A DNA stretch of 64,000 bases, from positions 15,389,712-15,453,711 of the forward strand of contig NC_134940.1 of NCBI RefSeq assembly GCF_051020765.1, written 5' to 3'. The translations under genes and the position numbers were made by a program. Source of the stretch: Lasioglossum baleicum (taxonomy: Eukaryota > Arthropoda > Insecta > Hymenoptera > Halictidae). Shown piece by piece: positions 23,212 through 35,254 of the stretch. A model generated the notes under the pieces. That model did not search any database. It was not told the origin of the DNA and worked only from the letters and a program-made list of their open reading frames with translations. The stretch's first letter is position 1, and every line of letters begins with the position of its first letter.

Positions 23212-25122
23212 TTAATTACGTTGGCGCATTGGCGAAATTTCACAAATAAAGCGTAGTAGACTGTCACATGGTACAACTTTCCAAAAGGAACTACCTCCTG
23301 ATTTAGATGATTTCATAATAGCGAGGCATCCCCTTGAGTGCGACGGTTCTCCTTCTCCCCATGCTCGATATTTAAAACAGGAAAGTGGTTCACCTAAAAA
23401 TGATTTTTCTTCCCTCAAAAATTTAATTACCTTGTTTATACGTGTAGAACTATTCAATTTAAATTCTACTCCAAGGCACTTACAAAATATTACATCATGT
23501 CCTAACTTACTTCTGAAATTATACTAATTTCTAATTACCATTAAATACAACTATATATATTATACATACATGTAATATAAATCATTTTTAAGACTTTGTG
23601 TACTCTATATATTAATTATTCGATAATCATGTAAATAATATTTAAAAAATCTCAATGTACATTATACTTAATAGTTATTAATAAATTCATAATTTTTCTT
23701 AACATTAGAAGCAATCTAGAAGTTACTGATTTAGAGTTAATGTTTTTCTGTCGAAACTGAAGACTACCAAATTCGTTTTTCCATATTTTCTCATGACCAC
23801 GGTTACTGAGACCAACAAAAATGGACGTATTTTCAGAAATATATTTCGCTAGACCTTCCGTGCGCTCCTCACTAATAATATGAGCCAGGGTAGAATTCAT
23901 CTTTTGGCAAGAACCTTGTGCTTGGCTATAATTCAAATGATTATTCGAAATTACGAAAACCCCTGTCTTCGGAATACAAATCAACGTGAAGTTTGAACCT
24001 AAAAAATTTGAAATATTTCTGTTTGTTACACTTGTATTGTATATTTATTTTTATTTTATAATTTATTATTTATCATTATCATTTATTATGTGTGTAATAA
24101 CATTTGAAATATCGTTTTTTAAATTTACCACATGGAATATAGCTGGGATACATGCTATAGTATTTGTAATTCTTATCTTTTCGGAGAACAGTAAAATTGT
24201 GAATCTCTGGACACTGAAGAGCTTGGCAAAGTTTAACTTTAATTGTTCCTTTACGTTGCTTGTTTCGTGCGTTCAAATGCCATTCTATAGTAATAAATAA
24301 GATTTTACTTTCAAATCCTAATATAAACATGAATATACGATACATTTTAATATATGTATACATATACGTATATAAAAAGAAAGTCCTGACTGATTCATCA
24401 ACTCCCAGGCTAAACCCTTGGACCTAGAAAGCTGAAATTTTGCAAAAAGGTTTCCTTTGTGATCTATACAAGGAATAAGAAAGGATATTTCGAAATTCAA
24501 CCCCTAAGGGGGTGAAAAGTGTTTGCAACGTTTGTACGAGGAATATTTTATTTGTGGTCGGATTTGCTTGAAACTTGGTCTTAATGCTCTTTGATATAAT
24601 TAATCAAACACCTATTTCGGCATTTTAAAAAATTCAACCCCTGAGGGGGTGAAAAGGGGTTTTGAAATCTAATATGGCGACATGACATAAAATTAAAACT
24701 CTATAGGGGTGAATGGGGTGTTAAAAGGTTTTATGGAGAAACAATATTAATTTCCGAGGGCATTAAACAGTTTCCTGTGCGAGCGAAGCCGCGGGCAAGA
24801 GCTAGTCTATACTTATTCATCATTTGTGTGTAATAAATTAAATTGTGGATTTCTTGCATTTCCGAATTGTCTTACCATTACGTTCACTTTCTACACCATA
24901 ATTAAAAGCCAGAGCTTTCTTGGCCAAGGCAAATTCTCTGCACTCGTTTACACTCCGTACAGTTGTCCTCGAAAGTATTACATCACTTGAACGAACATTC
25001 GTTTTGATAAGTTTATAATGCGGTAAAGATCGCAAATTAATTTGACAGCAACGATCACAGAAAGCTATATTCATTATTAAATATGCCGTTGACAATGTCA
25101 CAAATATAAATAGTTGACTCAT
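23212..25122 (-). CDS. Secreted protein with PAN-like N-terminus and C-type-lectin-like domain
   Basis: Four coding exons on the minus strand join in frame: 25122-24876, 24284-24129, 23998-23768, 23393-23212, giving 271 residues. The first ~20 residues form a signal peptide (MSQLFIFVTLSTAYLIMNIA). A Cys-containing segment with SSDVILSRTTVRSVNECREF resembles the start of a PAN/apple-like domain. The C-terminal ~130 residues read as a C-type-lectin-like fold: CIPKTGVFVISNN, SYSQAQGSC-like NYSQAQGSCQKM, IFVGLSNRG, and the closing WKVVPCDSLLRFICE. I do not see the EPN or QPD calcium-sugar motif, so carbohydrate binding is doubtful. An extracellular or membrane-surface role is inferred. The intron between exons 1 and 2 contains an interspersed repeat. 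Confidence 0.75.
24366..24805. repeat. Interspersed repeat ending GAGCTAG, in intron 1 of the lectin-like gene
   Basis: It contains two phrases of the form AACCCCTAAGGGGGTGAAAAG and AACCCCTGAGGGGGTGAAAAG (each quoted within 20 bases of shared text) and ends GCCGCGGGCAAGAGCTAG followed by T. A CTAG end before T, with a GC-rich stem just upstream, fits a Helitron 3' end, but I cannot define the 5' end. The class remains uncertain. Confidence 0.45.
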
Positions 25123-26324
25123 TTCTGAGATCTAGAAACAATCTCGTTTGACTGAATGATTGTGGTCGGATAGACCTAGTCGTACTGCACGCACATCTCC
25201 AAAGCTTCATTTTAACTGCAGAAACGTATTGTGTGTAGGTAATTAACTTGTATGTCAACGTGATGCGCACACAAAACAAATTAAATTCCAATTTATGCAG
25301 CTGGTACCTATTGGGACGATTTCTATTCTTATCACCCCCTCTTCGATCGTATCACCATAATTACGGATCACTCTGTATATTCTCCGTTTCCCTAATGAAA
25401 TACTTCCCTAATTTACTGAGAAAAATTTGAATACTACAATGTTTTTACTAGTAAAATTACTAATATAATAAATTAATGAAAATTCACTCTTCAGCGAACA
25501 AAATTAATCTGTTAGTTCTTAGAATCATTTTATATATTATAATAAATTCTATTAATTTATTTTAGAAACGGAGATATATTAATTTTCCTAGGATTTCGGA
25601 CAAATTCGCTATTATTGTGCAGAGCAATGAATTAAATTGTAAATTTATAAATCAATTCAATTATAAATTATAGATTTTGAAAACAATTAATTAGAACGAG
25701 AATTCTAATTCAAAGAAACATCAACTAATGAAGCTTCTTTCAAGAATTTTGAAAATTTTTTAAATAACAATGAACAAATAACAATAAATAAAGAACAATT
25801 AAAAAACTTCACTTACACCTAACACTAACCTGCATATCCTCGTTGTTATCAGCATACCATTTATTATTATTTATCCGTCAGAGAATTATAAAACGGATTA
25901 AAGTATAACAAAAAATGTGTATGTATATTTTAGAGAAATCAGTACTCAAAATCTCGTAGAATATAGATTTTAATCAATATTTACAGAACAGTCACTTTTA
26001 TGAACAATGTAACAATAACATAACAGTAACAGGTACATTATACAACATGTTGAACAATTTTATATAGAAGTCATTTTTATTCTATTATTAAGAGCAGGTA
26101 CTTTAGATGGCTTTTTAATTTCCGTCGAATTAAGTCGTTCAATAAGTCCATATAGAATTTTCCTGAAAACTTGTGGCAGATTTAGTTTCCTGAAAACTTG
26201 CTTCTCGATTTAGTGAGACTAATAAAAGTGAAGCTTGCACTCGGAATTTCAGAATAGAAATCACTAGAAATCACTGTGAGCTTTAAGTGTCTAAAACAGA
26301 TTATATAAAGACATTTTTTAATAT
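25123..26324. other. Intergenic sequence between the lectin-like and adenylate kinase genes
   Basis: AT-rich, with no gene recognised. The right part, next to 26325, is probably the 3' UTR of adenylate kinase; the left part, next to 25122, is the promoter side of the lectin-like gene. Confidence 0.5.
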
Positions 26325-29143
26325 TTAAGCTACCAATGGATCAAGTGCTTTCGCAACTTGATTGAATATATCGTCGATGGTACCCTCGGCAACGATCTAA
26401 ACAATACGTTTCAAAATTAACTTAATACCCTCATCTTATCGTTAACGAACTACCATGCGTTTACTTACCCTGACAACTTTATCCTTATAGTGTTCAACGA
26501 TCTGCCCGTTTTTCACATTAAATATTTCAATCCTTTTCTTGATCGTTTCCTCGTTGTCATCGGCCCTCTGCGATACGGCTGCGCGGCCCAACAATCTAGT
26601 CTTCATAGTTTCGTTCGAAACGTCGAAGAAAATTATTGAATCCACCGGGCAGACCTAAAATACAATTTTTCGTTTCATTTAGTTTTCTGTGTTATTGAAC
26701 ACATGTATAATGTATACATATACAGAACCGTCGAGGTAAATCCAGAATTTTCGGACAGTCCCGCGAATAAGATGTAGGTAAAACAAATATAAACAAAGCA
26801 ACTGTTGGTAACATAACTCACTATACACATAAACCACCAATTAGTGAACAAGTGGGAAAATAGCCAGGAACCGAGAATACGACCGAAGAGCGCCAATACT
26901 CGAAACGCCCTGCCCTTTGGCTACGAGAAGACGAGAGTTTATGACTTAGCCAAGAAATTCAGAAATTCTGACGAACAGTAGAAATATTGTGGTAAGATGA
27001 CAAGAAGGTCCCTGGGAGCAGTGTCGACAAATGAGGGGAGGGAACACGAATTGAGGAGAAAAGTTACCCTCTCTCCGCCAGTACCGAGCCAGGGTTGTGC
27101 AGAATTACAATTGAATTACTCCAGGAATTATAATTACAAAGTAATTGAATTACATTGTACTTCAGTCATATTGTAATTTATAAATCAGATCTTCATTCAA
27201 TTAAATTACAATGTAATTCGCAATTGCAATTGGAGTACAATTAAAAATACGATACAGTTTGTAATTAAATTACAATGTAATTCGTAATTGCAATTGGAAT
27301 ACAATTACAAAATAGTATTATGAACGAGGACGAGGAATAGAAACTACTCCGCACAGACAGCAAACAAGTATGTATATGAAAGAAAAACATAAAACTATAT
27401 CGCACTTCTTCGAAGTTCTGGACTATAATTTGGAGAGCTGTATTTTATAATTAGATTGTATTTCAATTACACATCTGATTAAAATACTTAGTAATTGAAT
27501 TCATTGAAAGGTTTGAATTATGTAATTCAGTTACGATGTAGTTGAATTACTATATAATTGAAATACAATGTAATTGAATTAGCACAACTCTGTACCGAGC
27601 ACACGCACGACAGAGACGAAGCGTGTCACGTGACCGGGCCGCGGGGGAAGCGTGGGAAATATCGACGTAGAAGGGGAAGGTAGAGTGCAGACACGAGTCT
27701 TGCTCCGGGGACCTTCTTGTCATTTCACCAGAGAAACTGCATCGCGGGTAACACTACTACATGCATCTATAGTAAAACCGAAATATACATAGAGTCCAGT
27801 GTCGCCAGATCAGGGGAATACAGTTACTCTTTCTCTGCCAGTACCAGATCAGTCACGCGACACAGTGTTACCAGATGAGGGGAGTCACGGTGAAATGATG
27901 TACCCCCTCTCTGATGACGGAGAATGAGTGGGGCGAATGGGAGACACGTTGCATGTGCGCGATGGGGACCGTGGAGGAATCGTGGAAGGGGTAGGAGGAG
28001 AGTACATGAGCGCCGTTCGGCGCTCATTCTGGCTTCACTGACGTGACATTGTGACAAATGCACGACAGTACAATGGGAGACTTTGTACAAACTAGCGAAA
28101 GAATGTATGTATTCGTATTTTCCTGGAATTTGAACTGTCTTTCTTCATACAATGACTTTTCCGGATTTACCTCGACAACCCTGTAGTGAACGGGTTAAGA
28201 AATTGACTTGATCATCGCAAGAACGCTTACATTCTTCTCAAAGAGAAGTCCTTGATCCAACTCACGAGGATACCCGTCGATAAGGAAACCAGTTTTCGTA
28301 GCCCCTTCCGCTTTAGCTTTCTCCATCCGTTCCCTTATCAGGTCAAGCACAATTTCCTGCCGGAAACCATATGATCTTCACACTAAGAAAAGCGGTATTC
28401 GTTCGTACAACACGAGAATCTTAGGTTACGTAACACTACTCTATTTTAATATTTTTCAGTGAATATTTCAAAACAGAGGAACATCGAATCTCTCCCGAAG
28501 TATAAGTTTCAAGCAGATGTTATACGATTTCGAGAGAGACATAATGTTAATAGTTTTGTGTAGGTGGAAGAGTAGAGGACATTCGAAGGTCATTTCCAAT
28601 TTTTTCACTCTCCTAAACTAATGGCTTTTCGATATAAAATCATATAACTTTTGTTCGAAACATTTTTCGATATCATTGATATAATTATAGAGATATTCGA
28701 GTGATTCGCTTCAAATAGGACACCCTGTAGCTCGTGGTACTATAAATAAGTTTGTTTACATCTGTCGAACTAAAGCTGACGGACTACTATTTATTTATAT
28801 ATAAGAGAAGTTATTTAGGATGTTGACCTTCATAACATAGATGAAAGTCACTGAAATCGGTAAAGTTATAATATGTACTTCACGAATAATGTTTTCCAAT
28901 TTTGTGGGAATGTTGCTTCAGTAAAATACGAACGTATTTCTGTAAAATATTGTTTACCGTGGGGACAAATAGACCTTTGGACATTAAGTCTTGAAGCGAA
29001 GCTCCTCTAGGACTACCACTAGCAACTTCTTCCCTCAATAGATCACCGCTGCTTATGTGGTAGAATCCATATTTTTTGATGATACGTTCGCATTGAGTCC
29101 CTTTACCGCATCCTGGTCCGCCGATTACCCAAATTGTCTTCAT
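26325..29143 (-). CDS. Ak1: Adenylate kinase, isoenzyme 1 type
   Basis: Catalyses ATP + AMP = 2 ADP. Four coding exons on the minus strand join in frame: 29143-28958, 28356-28231, 26654-26469, 26396-26325, giving 189 residues, close to AK1 (about 194). Motifs are the P-loop GGPGCGKGTQ (8-17; many AK1 have GSGKGT), HISSGDLLREEV, LIDGYPRELDQG with the AMP-site Arg, FFDVSNETMKTRL, and GRAAVSQRADDNEETIKKRI, the short-lid form of cytosolic AK1. The exon itself begins at 29224 after an acceptor (TTTGTAG) and is open upstream of ATG 29143, so an upstream coding exon could extend the N-terminus; I place the start at 29143. Intron 3 is swollen by nested transposons. Confidence 0.9.
27018..27705. mobile_element. 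GCAGAGTCGCC-family element split by a hAT insertion
   Basis: The left part (27018-27089) carries GAGGGGAGGGAACACGAATT and TTACCCTCTCT; the right part (27601 on) carries GACAGAGACGAAGCGTGTCA and TCACGTGACCGGGCC. Together they match the order of the copies at 43214 and (inverted) 7721. The two parts are separated by a 503-bp insertion with its own target duplication. In intron 3 of adenylate kinase. Confidence 0.7.
27090..27592. mobile_element. hAT-type element nested in an older repeat, with 8-bp duplication
   Basis: It starts CAGGGTTGTGC and ends GCACAACTCTG. TACCGAGC flanks both sides (27082-27089, 27593-27600). The interior is unusual: mostly permutations of GTAATTGAATTACAATGTAA, so nearly low-complexity. 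503 bp, no coding capacity. Confidence 0.85.
27797..27900. repeat. Partial copies of the GTCGCCAGAT repeat family
   Basis: CAGTGTCGCCAGATCAGGGG at 27797 and CAGTGTTACCAGATGAGGGG about 65 bp later are two heads of the same family in the same orientation, still inside intron 3 of adenylate kinase. They are incomplete. Confidence 0.5.
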
Positions 29144-29224
29144 GTTTGTGAAATGGTTTATCGGGACTTCTCTTTGCAAATGTTCGTTGTAAGAACACTT
29201 TTTAAGCACTCCTTTCTTCTCGTC

Positions 29225-32200
29225 CTACAAAGAAAGCATACGTGCGTGTGTTGCTTGGTTTTTATTATTGACAATTGATAATTACTATTGATGAGTTGAT
29301 ACAATGAAAAATTGAAGTTGAGTTTTTTAAATTATTTCAGCAAACAATTTTTACTTTGCACACAGAAATCATTCAGTTTGGATACTGAAACAGTTACCTA
29401 GCTGTGGTCTGTATGTGTTTTTTTTTTTTGTAATTAGAGTTCTTAACCATTTTTAGCCTAATTTTAGCCCAACCAAATAGCCAAAACTATTCGTAAGAAA
29501 TTTAATAGAAAATTTGTTGTAGGTATGAACAATAATGTATAAAGATTTCACTTTGATATTTCTATTTTATCGATCGCTACATTTTCTATCTTATGCTTCC
29601 CTCTTCCCTTGAACTTTAAAGCAATTTTCATACTTGAACGTTTCCCAATAAGACTAATAGCGTTGGGCATTATGTGCAACTCAGTGACTACATAAATTTA
29701 CGTTGCACTACTTGACAGCGTTATAAATAGTTGTTCGTAACTGATCGTCGTCTATGCGAATAACATTTTTCCCATAGAAATATTTCCATTGTTAATAACA
29801 AATTTTATTGTGTTTGCGATATTTTTAACAGTCTTCAATGCACATTAGAAAACAAAATTTTTTAAGGAATTTTACTCATATTTGCATTATTTTAAAAATT
29901 TTCAATGTATACTAAACAACAAAATTTTGTAACAAATTTTATTTCGATTTGTAATATTTTCAACAGTTTTCAATGTATGTTAAAAACAAAATTTTGTAAC
30001 AAATTTTTAACATTTCCAATGTATATTAAAAAAACAAAATTTTGTAACAAATTTTATCTATGTTTGTATTATTATAACAAATTTCGATGTGTATACAAAC
30101 AAGATTTTGTAACAACTTTTATCTATGTTTGTATTATTTTAACAAATTTCAATGCATACTAAAAAACAGAATTTTGTAACAAAATGTACAAATTTCAATG
30201 TAAACTAAAAAACAGAATTTTATAACAATTGTTATAAAATTTAAATTTCACTTCTATTTGTAATGTTTTTAACATTTCCAATGTACATTAAGAAACAAAA
30301 TTTTGTAACAAATTTTCTTCGTGTTCGTAATATTTTAACCATTTTCAGTGTATACTAAAAATCAAAAAGATGTATGTACTTTTATTATATGCGAGATTCT
30401 CTCTGTCGCCCTATTTCAAGACAGTATCACTGCAGTGGTAAGCATCATTATAATGCGTCTCCTAATGAGGAAGCTGAAAATTGACACGTTCTCGACATAA
30501 GTACTGACACTTGGCGGAATAAGCTCGCTTGAATATTTCAGGTTGGCATCGATAATAAAAAATGAAACAATTAAATTCTTTTATTTAATTGAAATCGTTT
30601 GATAACTCGCTATATAACGATAAGATAATAAAATACTAGATTATCTTTAACACATGCCTTACATAACTTTTTACGCATTCAAAACTGAAAGGCATTTCAC
30701 TTCGTCAAATATGATTTCAGAAAGCAAATACTGTTTTGTTAAAATAAAATTTGCATTGCCACAATATATACCGTTTATTTACTCTGAAAGAAAAGCGGAA
30801 CCACTTACGAGTTAAATGATATAAAAAAGTAATAAATGAGAATGAAACCGGCGCTATAGTATTATTGCAAAAAATTCATGTTTGAGAAACTGGCGGGACT
30901 ACAGACACACGAGCATTATTAGTATAGAATTGTAACGTCTCTTTTTATAATTTAAAATCCACAGCTGCACTGTTCGCACAAATCGAACACACGTGACCGT
31001 TTACTTACTATTTGACATGCATCAGGGTTGAGATTTCACTATTAACTATTGAGAGTAATAATCAAAGCTTTCGCGTGAAAATTTCGAACATATCGATTTG
31101 TTATTGGTTCATCGACATCAGGTGGGAGTGATTTTTACGCATGTGCAAGGATGTCGGATGTAGTATAAGGTTAGCACCTTGCTCCTAAATCGGATGTAGG
31201 GCGTAGGATTGTATACATATACAGCATCAATCATTATTATCGTTTGAGTCATATGTACTACAACGCTACAAGTAGCAAAAGCTCCACAATAATATCCCTA
31301 ATGTTTTATCCTATGTTCTAGTAAAAGTCATATTATTCTAACCGTCTCACACCGAAATTAAGAAGTGCAACTGTCATTCAGGAATTCTGTAAAATGATCA
31401 TTAAAAGTGATTCTTTATTTTTACCTTGTGTTCAAAAGTGTAGGCAAAAGCACAGTTTTGTAGAGTGACACTTAAAAATAATAATATTGAACAACACACA
31501 ATATACACTTTTTGGAATTATATTTCAGAAGAATGAGTACATCCTTCAAACGCAGCAACTCGACTAAAGCGAATTCGGTGGTTCAGCTATTCTCGAAGAA
31601 ATAGGTGGTTCCGTGGCATTTGATGTATGTATAAATATATATATGTGTACAGTTCGAGCATGTGGAGAATACAGTTACGTTTAAAAATAAATATGCGGTG
31701 AATGTTGAATTCTATTTTCTATTCACGTAATTAGGTCACGAATTATAATATTATCCCATCGCGATATTAACAAACACTATCTACAATCTACAATCCTCTT
31801 TGACTTCGTATCTCACGTATCTTAGCAAGTTAAAAATTATGTACTGCTTTTTTATTCAACCAGCGCCATCTATCCTAATCCATCGCAACATACCGTTGAA
31901 GGGATAAAACAGTTTAAATAACGCAAAATTAAAATTAATAACATTGAACGATAAGAAACGTTTCTATAAGTATTAGTAATACTTAAATTGAAAATTTTAA
32001 GATAAGACAATATGACTACCTGTAAACGATATTATTTATAAATAAAAAATACTACATATTCTAGTGAACAAAGTTTTTCTTAAATGATAACATATTGTTA
32101 TTGGACGCGTCAATTTGTTTAAAAAATTTTATATATGTATCGAATACAGTATACAGGATTCCCTCGTTTGTGTCGCGTGATTCAGGAAATATAGTGTGAC

Positions 32201-32300
32201 GCTGTAAAATAGTAGACATTATTTCTTATTGGTCAAAGTAGAGTATTGCATGCACGAGAGAATTGAATGGACGAAGATAAAAAGAAAACCCTGCCTAATA
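29225..32300. other. AT-rich intergenic sequence upstream of adenylate kinase
   Basis: No gene recognised. The main structure is the AT-rich tandem repeat at 29800-30365. The promoter and any upstream exon of adenylate kinase probably lie here but I cannot place them. Near 31145 the phrase TCGGATGTAG occurs twice within 50 bp. Confidence 0.45.
29800..30365. repeat. AT-rich tandem repeat, unit about 75-80 bp
   Basis: About seven diverged copies of a unit containing ACAAAATTTTGTAACAAATT followed by TATTTTAACAATTTTCAATG. The unit core ACAAAATTTTGT is itself palindromic. The long open frame across it is a by-product of the repeat. Confidence 0.8.
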
Positions 32301-32760
32301 CAGTCAAATCTCGATAACTCGAATCTTTTTACTCGGAAACCTTTATAAATCGAAATCAAACTTCCTTCAACTAGAATTATTTTCTATAAGTGTGGTAGCT
32401 ATATAAACAAGCCAAAACAACAGTAAATGTTTTACGAAGTTTCGTATAAAGAAAGATGCGATGATATCAAAGAAAATGTATTCTTTGCTTTGGTTACCGT
32501 TGAACATATACCATTAGATAGACAATCTGTTTAAAAACACAGATTTCTTTAATATGTAAGAGCCTATAGAAGAGTATATTTACTATATGTATATAATAAA
32601 CAACTCATCTCCAAGAATTGAGCTTTTCTTGCTTAAAATTATTACAATCCAGCAAATTATTAACTCTTGTACAAACCCCCTGTAAGTGGAATTTTCGTAT
32701 ACCTCGAACACTTCGATAAGTCGAAACCTCTATAACTCGAGAGTTATCGAGGTTCGACTG
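32301..32760. mobile_element. pogo-like element with TA target duplication
   Basis: It starts CAGTCAAATCTCGATAACTC and ends GAGTTATCGAGGTTCGACTG, inverted copies typical of pogo-type ends. TA flanks both sides (32299-32300, 32761-32762). 460 bp, non-coding. It ends only ~12 bp before the left end of the hairpin-rich region. Confidence 0.8.
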
Positions 32761-33257
32761 TAATAGATAAATAAATGTAAGCACCGACCAGATACTAGAC
32801 TGCCAGCCTTATGGGAGTTCGTGTCACTCGAATATTTCGGTGTTCTCTTACGCCCTCTAAGATATATTCTGACTGGAGTGAGAAACAGAAGGCCATCGAC
32901 ATGATCTCGTCGGTGCAGAAGGCTACTGAGGAGATTCTCGTCGGTGAGAAGGCAAATCGTCACGGAACCATATTGATCATCATGAATTGTTACATTCTGT
33001 ACCGAGCAGATATTTCAGACGATGTTGGTTTCAATATTAAAAGCAAAACTCAAGGACAAAGAATTCCTAGAAATATATTATTGAAGCATAATTTTTTAGG
33101 AAAATCAACAATTCCTATTTCAAATTTTATACGAGACACCTCAGTTTGTAATTTCAAAACATTTCATAAACGAGAATTATTACCTTTCACTTTTTTATAC
33201 ATAAATGTTCCAAGAATCGATCTGGACAGAAATATTTTGAAAAGACTTTACTTTTTT

Positions 33258-33626
33258 GAATAAATTAATGCGTGCGAATGTTCATGGTTTAAAAGTTATT
33301 CTATATTTCGAGTTTTATTGTCTATTTTTACGAAAAAATTAGATGGCAAGGTGGTCAAGCGAGTGCTCGTTAACATCGTTAGAAAAAGGAATTGTTATAA
33401 ACATTAAACAGCCAGATATAATAAATTTATCTGTGAATTGTATCGAATAAATTAATGCGTGCGAATGTTATGGTTTAAAAGTTATTACGTATCACGAAAA
33501 CTATTAGCCACTTTGACTAAAAAATTAGGTGGTCAGATAGCCAAGGGATTGCTTGTGGACATCGCTGTAAAATAGAATTGTTATAAACATTAACCTGCTG
33601 GAAATAATAGATTTATCAATAATTGT
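33258..33626. repeat. Diverged tandem duplication, unit ~187 bp
   Basis: GAATAAATTAATGCGTGCGA begins both copies (33258 and 33445). The rest aligns with clear divergence, including GTTATAAACATTAA near each end. AT-rich and non-coding, just before the GC-rich arrays. Confidence 0.75.
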
Positions 33627-34272
33627 CACGGCGATCGACATCGATCGATATTCGGCGGAGTGGGGGGCGCCGCTCGAGCTCGGCGGAGTGGGGGCCGCCG
33701 CTCGAGCTCGGCGGCTCGGCGAGAGCTCTCCGTCAGTCAGTCAGTCCGGGCGGGGGGACCGGCGTGAGCGGACGTGCTGCGGGACCAGGAGCGCCAGGAG
33801 AACCGGAGGGACCAGAGGTGGACCAGAGGTGGACCAGAGGTGAACACCACGGCGATCGACATCGATCGATATTCGGCGGAGTGGGGGGCGCCGCTCGAGC
33901 TCGGCTGAGTGGGGGACGCCGCTTGAGCTCGGCGGAGTGGGTGGCGCCGCTCGAGCTCTTCGTCAGTCAGCCAGTCCGGGCGGGGGGACCGGCATGAGCG
34001 GACGTGCTGCGGGACCAGGAGCGCCAGGAGAACCGGAGGGACCAGAGGTGGACCAGAGGTGGACCAGAGGTGAACACCACGGCGATCGACATCGATCGAT
34101 ATTCGGCGGAGTGGGGGGCGCCGCTCGAGCTCGGCGACTTGGCGAGAGCTCTCCGTCAGTCAGTCAGTCGGGGCGGGGGGACCAGCGTGAGCGGACGTGC
34201 TGCGGGACCAGGAGCGCCAGGAGAACCGGAGGGACCAGAGGTGGACCAGAGGTGGACCAGAGGTGGACTAGA
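33627..34272 (+). repeat. GC-rich tandem repeat, three copies of ~195-230 bp
   Basis: Copies start at 33627, 33848 and 34078 with CACGGCGATCGACATCGATC and run to AGGTGGACCAGAGGTGAACAC. Each holds CGCCGCTCGAGCTCGGC-type stems, a CAGTCAGTCAGTC run, and two or three copies of the GACCAGAGGTG unit. Long open frames arise because the repeat is stop-poor; they change frame between copies and show no protein family. Confidence 0.85.
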
Positions 34273-34319
34273 GGTCATCTACAGTTACCCTGGCCTACCT
34301 TCAACTGTTCATTCAAGGA

Positions 34320-34330
34320 ACAACGGTAAG
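34320..34330 (+). other. Consensus splice donor after the GC-rich repeat
   Basis: ACAACGGTAAGT at about 34320 is a strong donor (CGGTAAGT). It may close a first exon made of the GC-rich array. No matching acceptor can be chosen with confidence. Confidence 0.35.
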
Positions 34331-34479
34331 TTTGATTACTATTATTTTTCAAAGCTTCCTTTGTCTTTTCAAACTTGTCCTTCATACTTTTGAAATTTTC
34401 ATCGAGACTTTCGATGAAGACTATTGAGTCTTCTTCAAATTTATCAATTTTATTCTTTATAAAAATTATATTAAAGATT

Positions 34480-34840
34480 ATAATTGCTCTTGCGAGCTGC
34501 TTCGTTAGTTGTTTTCGCACTCGTGTGCGGGGTTATAGTTATTCTCACGAGCTGTTTCGCTGGTTGTATTCGCACTTCTGTGCGGGGTTGTAATTGCTCT
34601 TGTGAGCTGCTTCGTTGGTTGTATTCGCACTCATGTGCACGATTACAATTGTTCTTGTGAATTGGTTCGCTGATTGTATTCGCACTTTTGTGGGGGGTTA
34701 CAATTGCTCTCATGAGTTGGTTCTCTGATTGTAATTCGCACTCATGTGCATGGTTACAATTGCTCTCATGAGCTGGTTCTCTGATTATACTTGTTCTCAT
34801 GTGCGAGGTTACAATTGCTCTCATGAGCTGGTTCTCTTAT
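34480..34840. repeat. Tandem mini-hairpin array, unit ~61 bp, about six copies
   Basis: Each unit contains two small hairpins: GCTC-loop-GAGC and GCAC-loop-GTGC, with four-base loops such as TTGC, TCAT, TCGT. Where stems change they often change on both sides, for example GTTC paired with GAAT at ~34652. The loops vary freely. This pattern is what selection on RNA or cruciform pairing would leave. Confidence 0.8.
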
Positions 34841-34957
34841 TTCAATCATTGATCTCGACAATTTTTATTTCTGAATTTCCAATTGTTTGCATGGGAACTT
34901 TCACGAGTCTCACTTCTAAACATTTTCTCATCTCGTTTGAAATTGGCATTCCTCCGA

Positions 34958-35052
34958 TCGGAGGTCCCCCAGGGGCTCACTCACGGATGGTGCCGTGAGT
35001 GAGTACGGGGCGTCGCGTCCCCGGGGTACCCGAATCGCCTATAGGCCGCACC
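34958..35052. repeat. Hairpin cassette, copy 1
   Basis: About 95 bp with several consecutive hairpins: CTCACTCACGG/CCGTGAGTGAG, CGGGG/CCCCG around CGTCGCGT, the palindrome GCCTATAGGC, and CGCAC/GTGCG. A second copy lies at 35382-35478. Confidence 0.8.
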
Positions 35053-35215
35053 CGTGTGCGGGGTTAGTTTGGCTCTCGTGAGCTGGTGTTAGGTTGGCTC
35101 TCGTGAGCTGGTTAGATTCGCACTCGTGTGCGGGGTTTGTTTGGCTCTCGTGAGCTGGTATTAGGTTGGCTCTCGTGAGCTGGTATTAGGCTTGCACTCG
35201 TGTGCTGGGTTTTGT
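35053..35215. repeat. Second mini-hairpin array
   Basis: Repeats of GGCTCTCGTGAGCTGG (four copies) alternate with GCACTCGTGTGC-type hairpins (three copies, counting CCCGTGTGC). It is the same two-hairpin theme as 34480-34840 but more uniform, so more recently amplified. Confidence 0.8.
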
Positions 35216-35254
35216 ATTGATACGTCTAACTATTATTAGTCTGTTTTAGCTAGA

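Noticed and set aside
29905..30162. Repeat-coded frame in the AT-rich minisatellite
   Set aside because: The repeated peptide follows from the DNA repeat; no start context or family.
32811..33263. 150-codon open frame at the left edge of the hairpin-rich block
   Set aside because: It overlaps the edge inverted repeat and two TCTCGTCGGTG motif copies and ends in a tandem duplication. No recognisable protein features; kept only as a remark.
33623..34393. Long overlapping Gly/Arg/Pro-rich frames in the GC-rich repeat
   Set aside because: Stop-poor GC-rich repeats open all frames; the frame shifts between copies and no domain is visible.
34480..35215. CRISPR-like array
   Set aside because: Repeats and spacers both belong to one diverged tandem unit, there are no unique spacers or cas genes, and the host is an animal.
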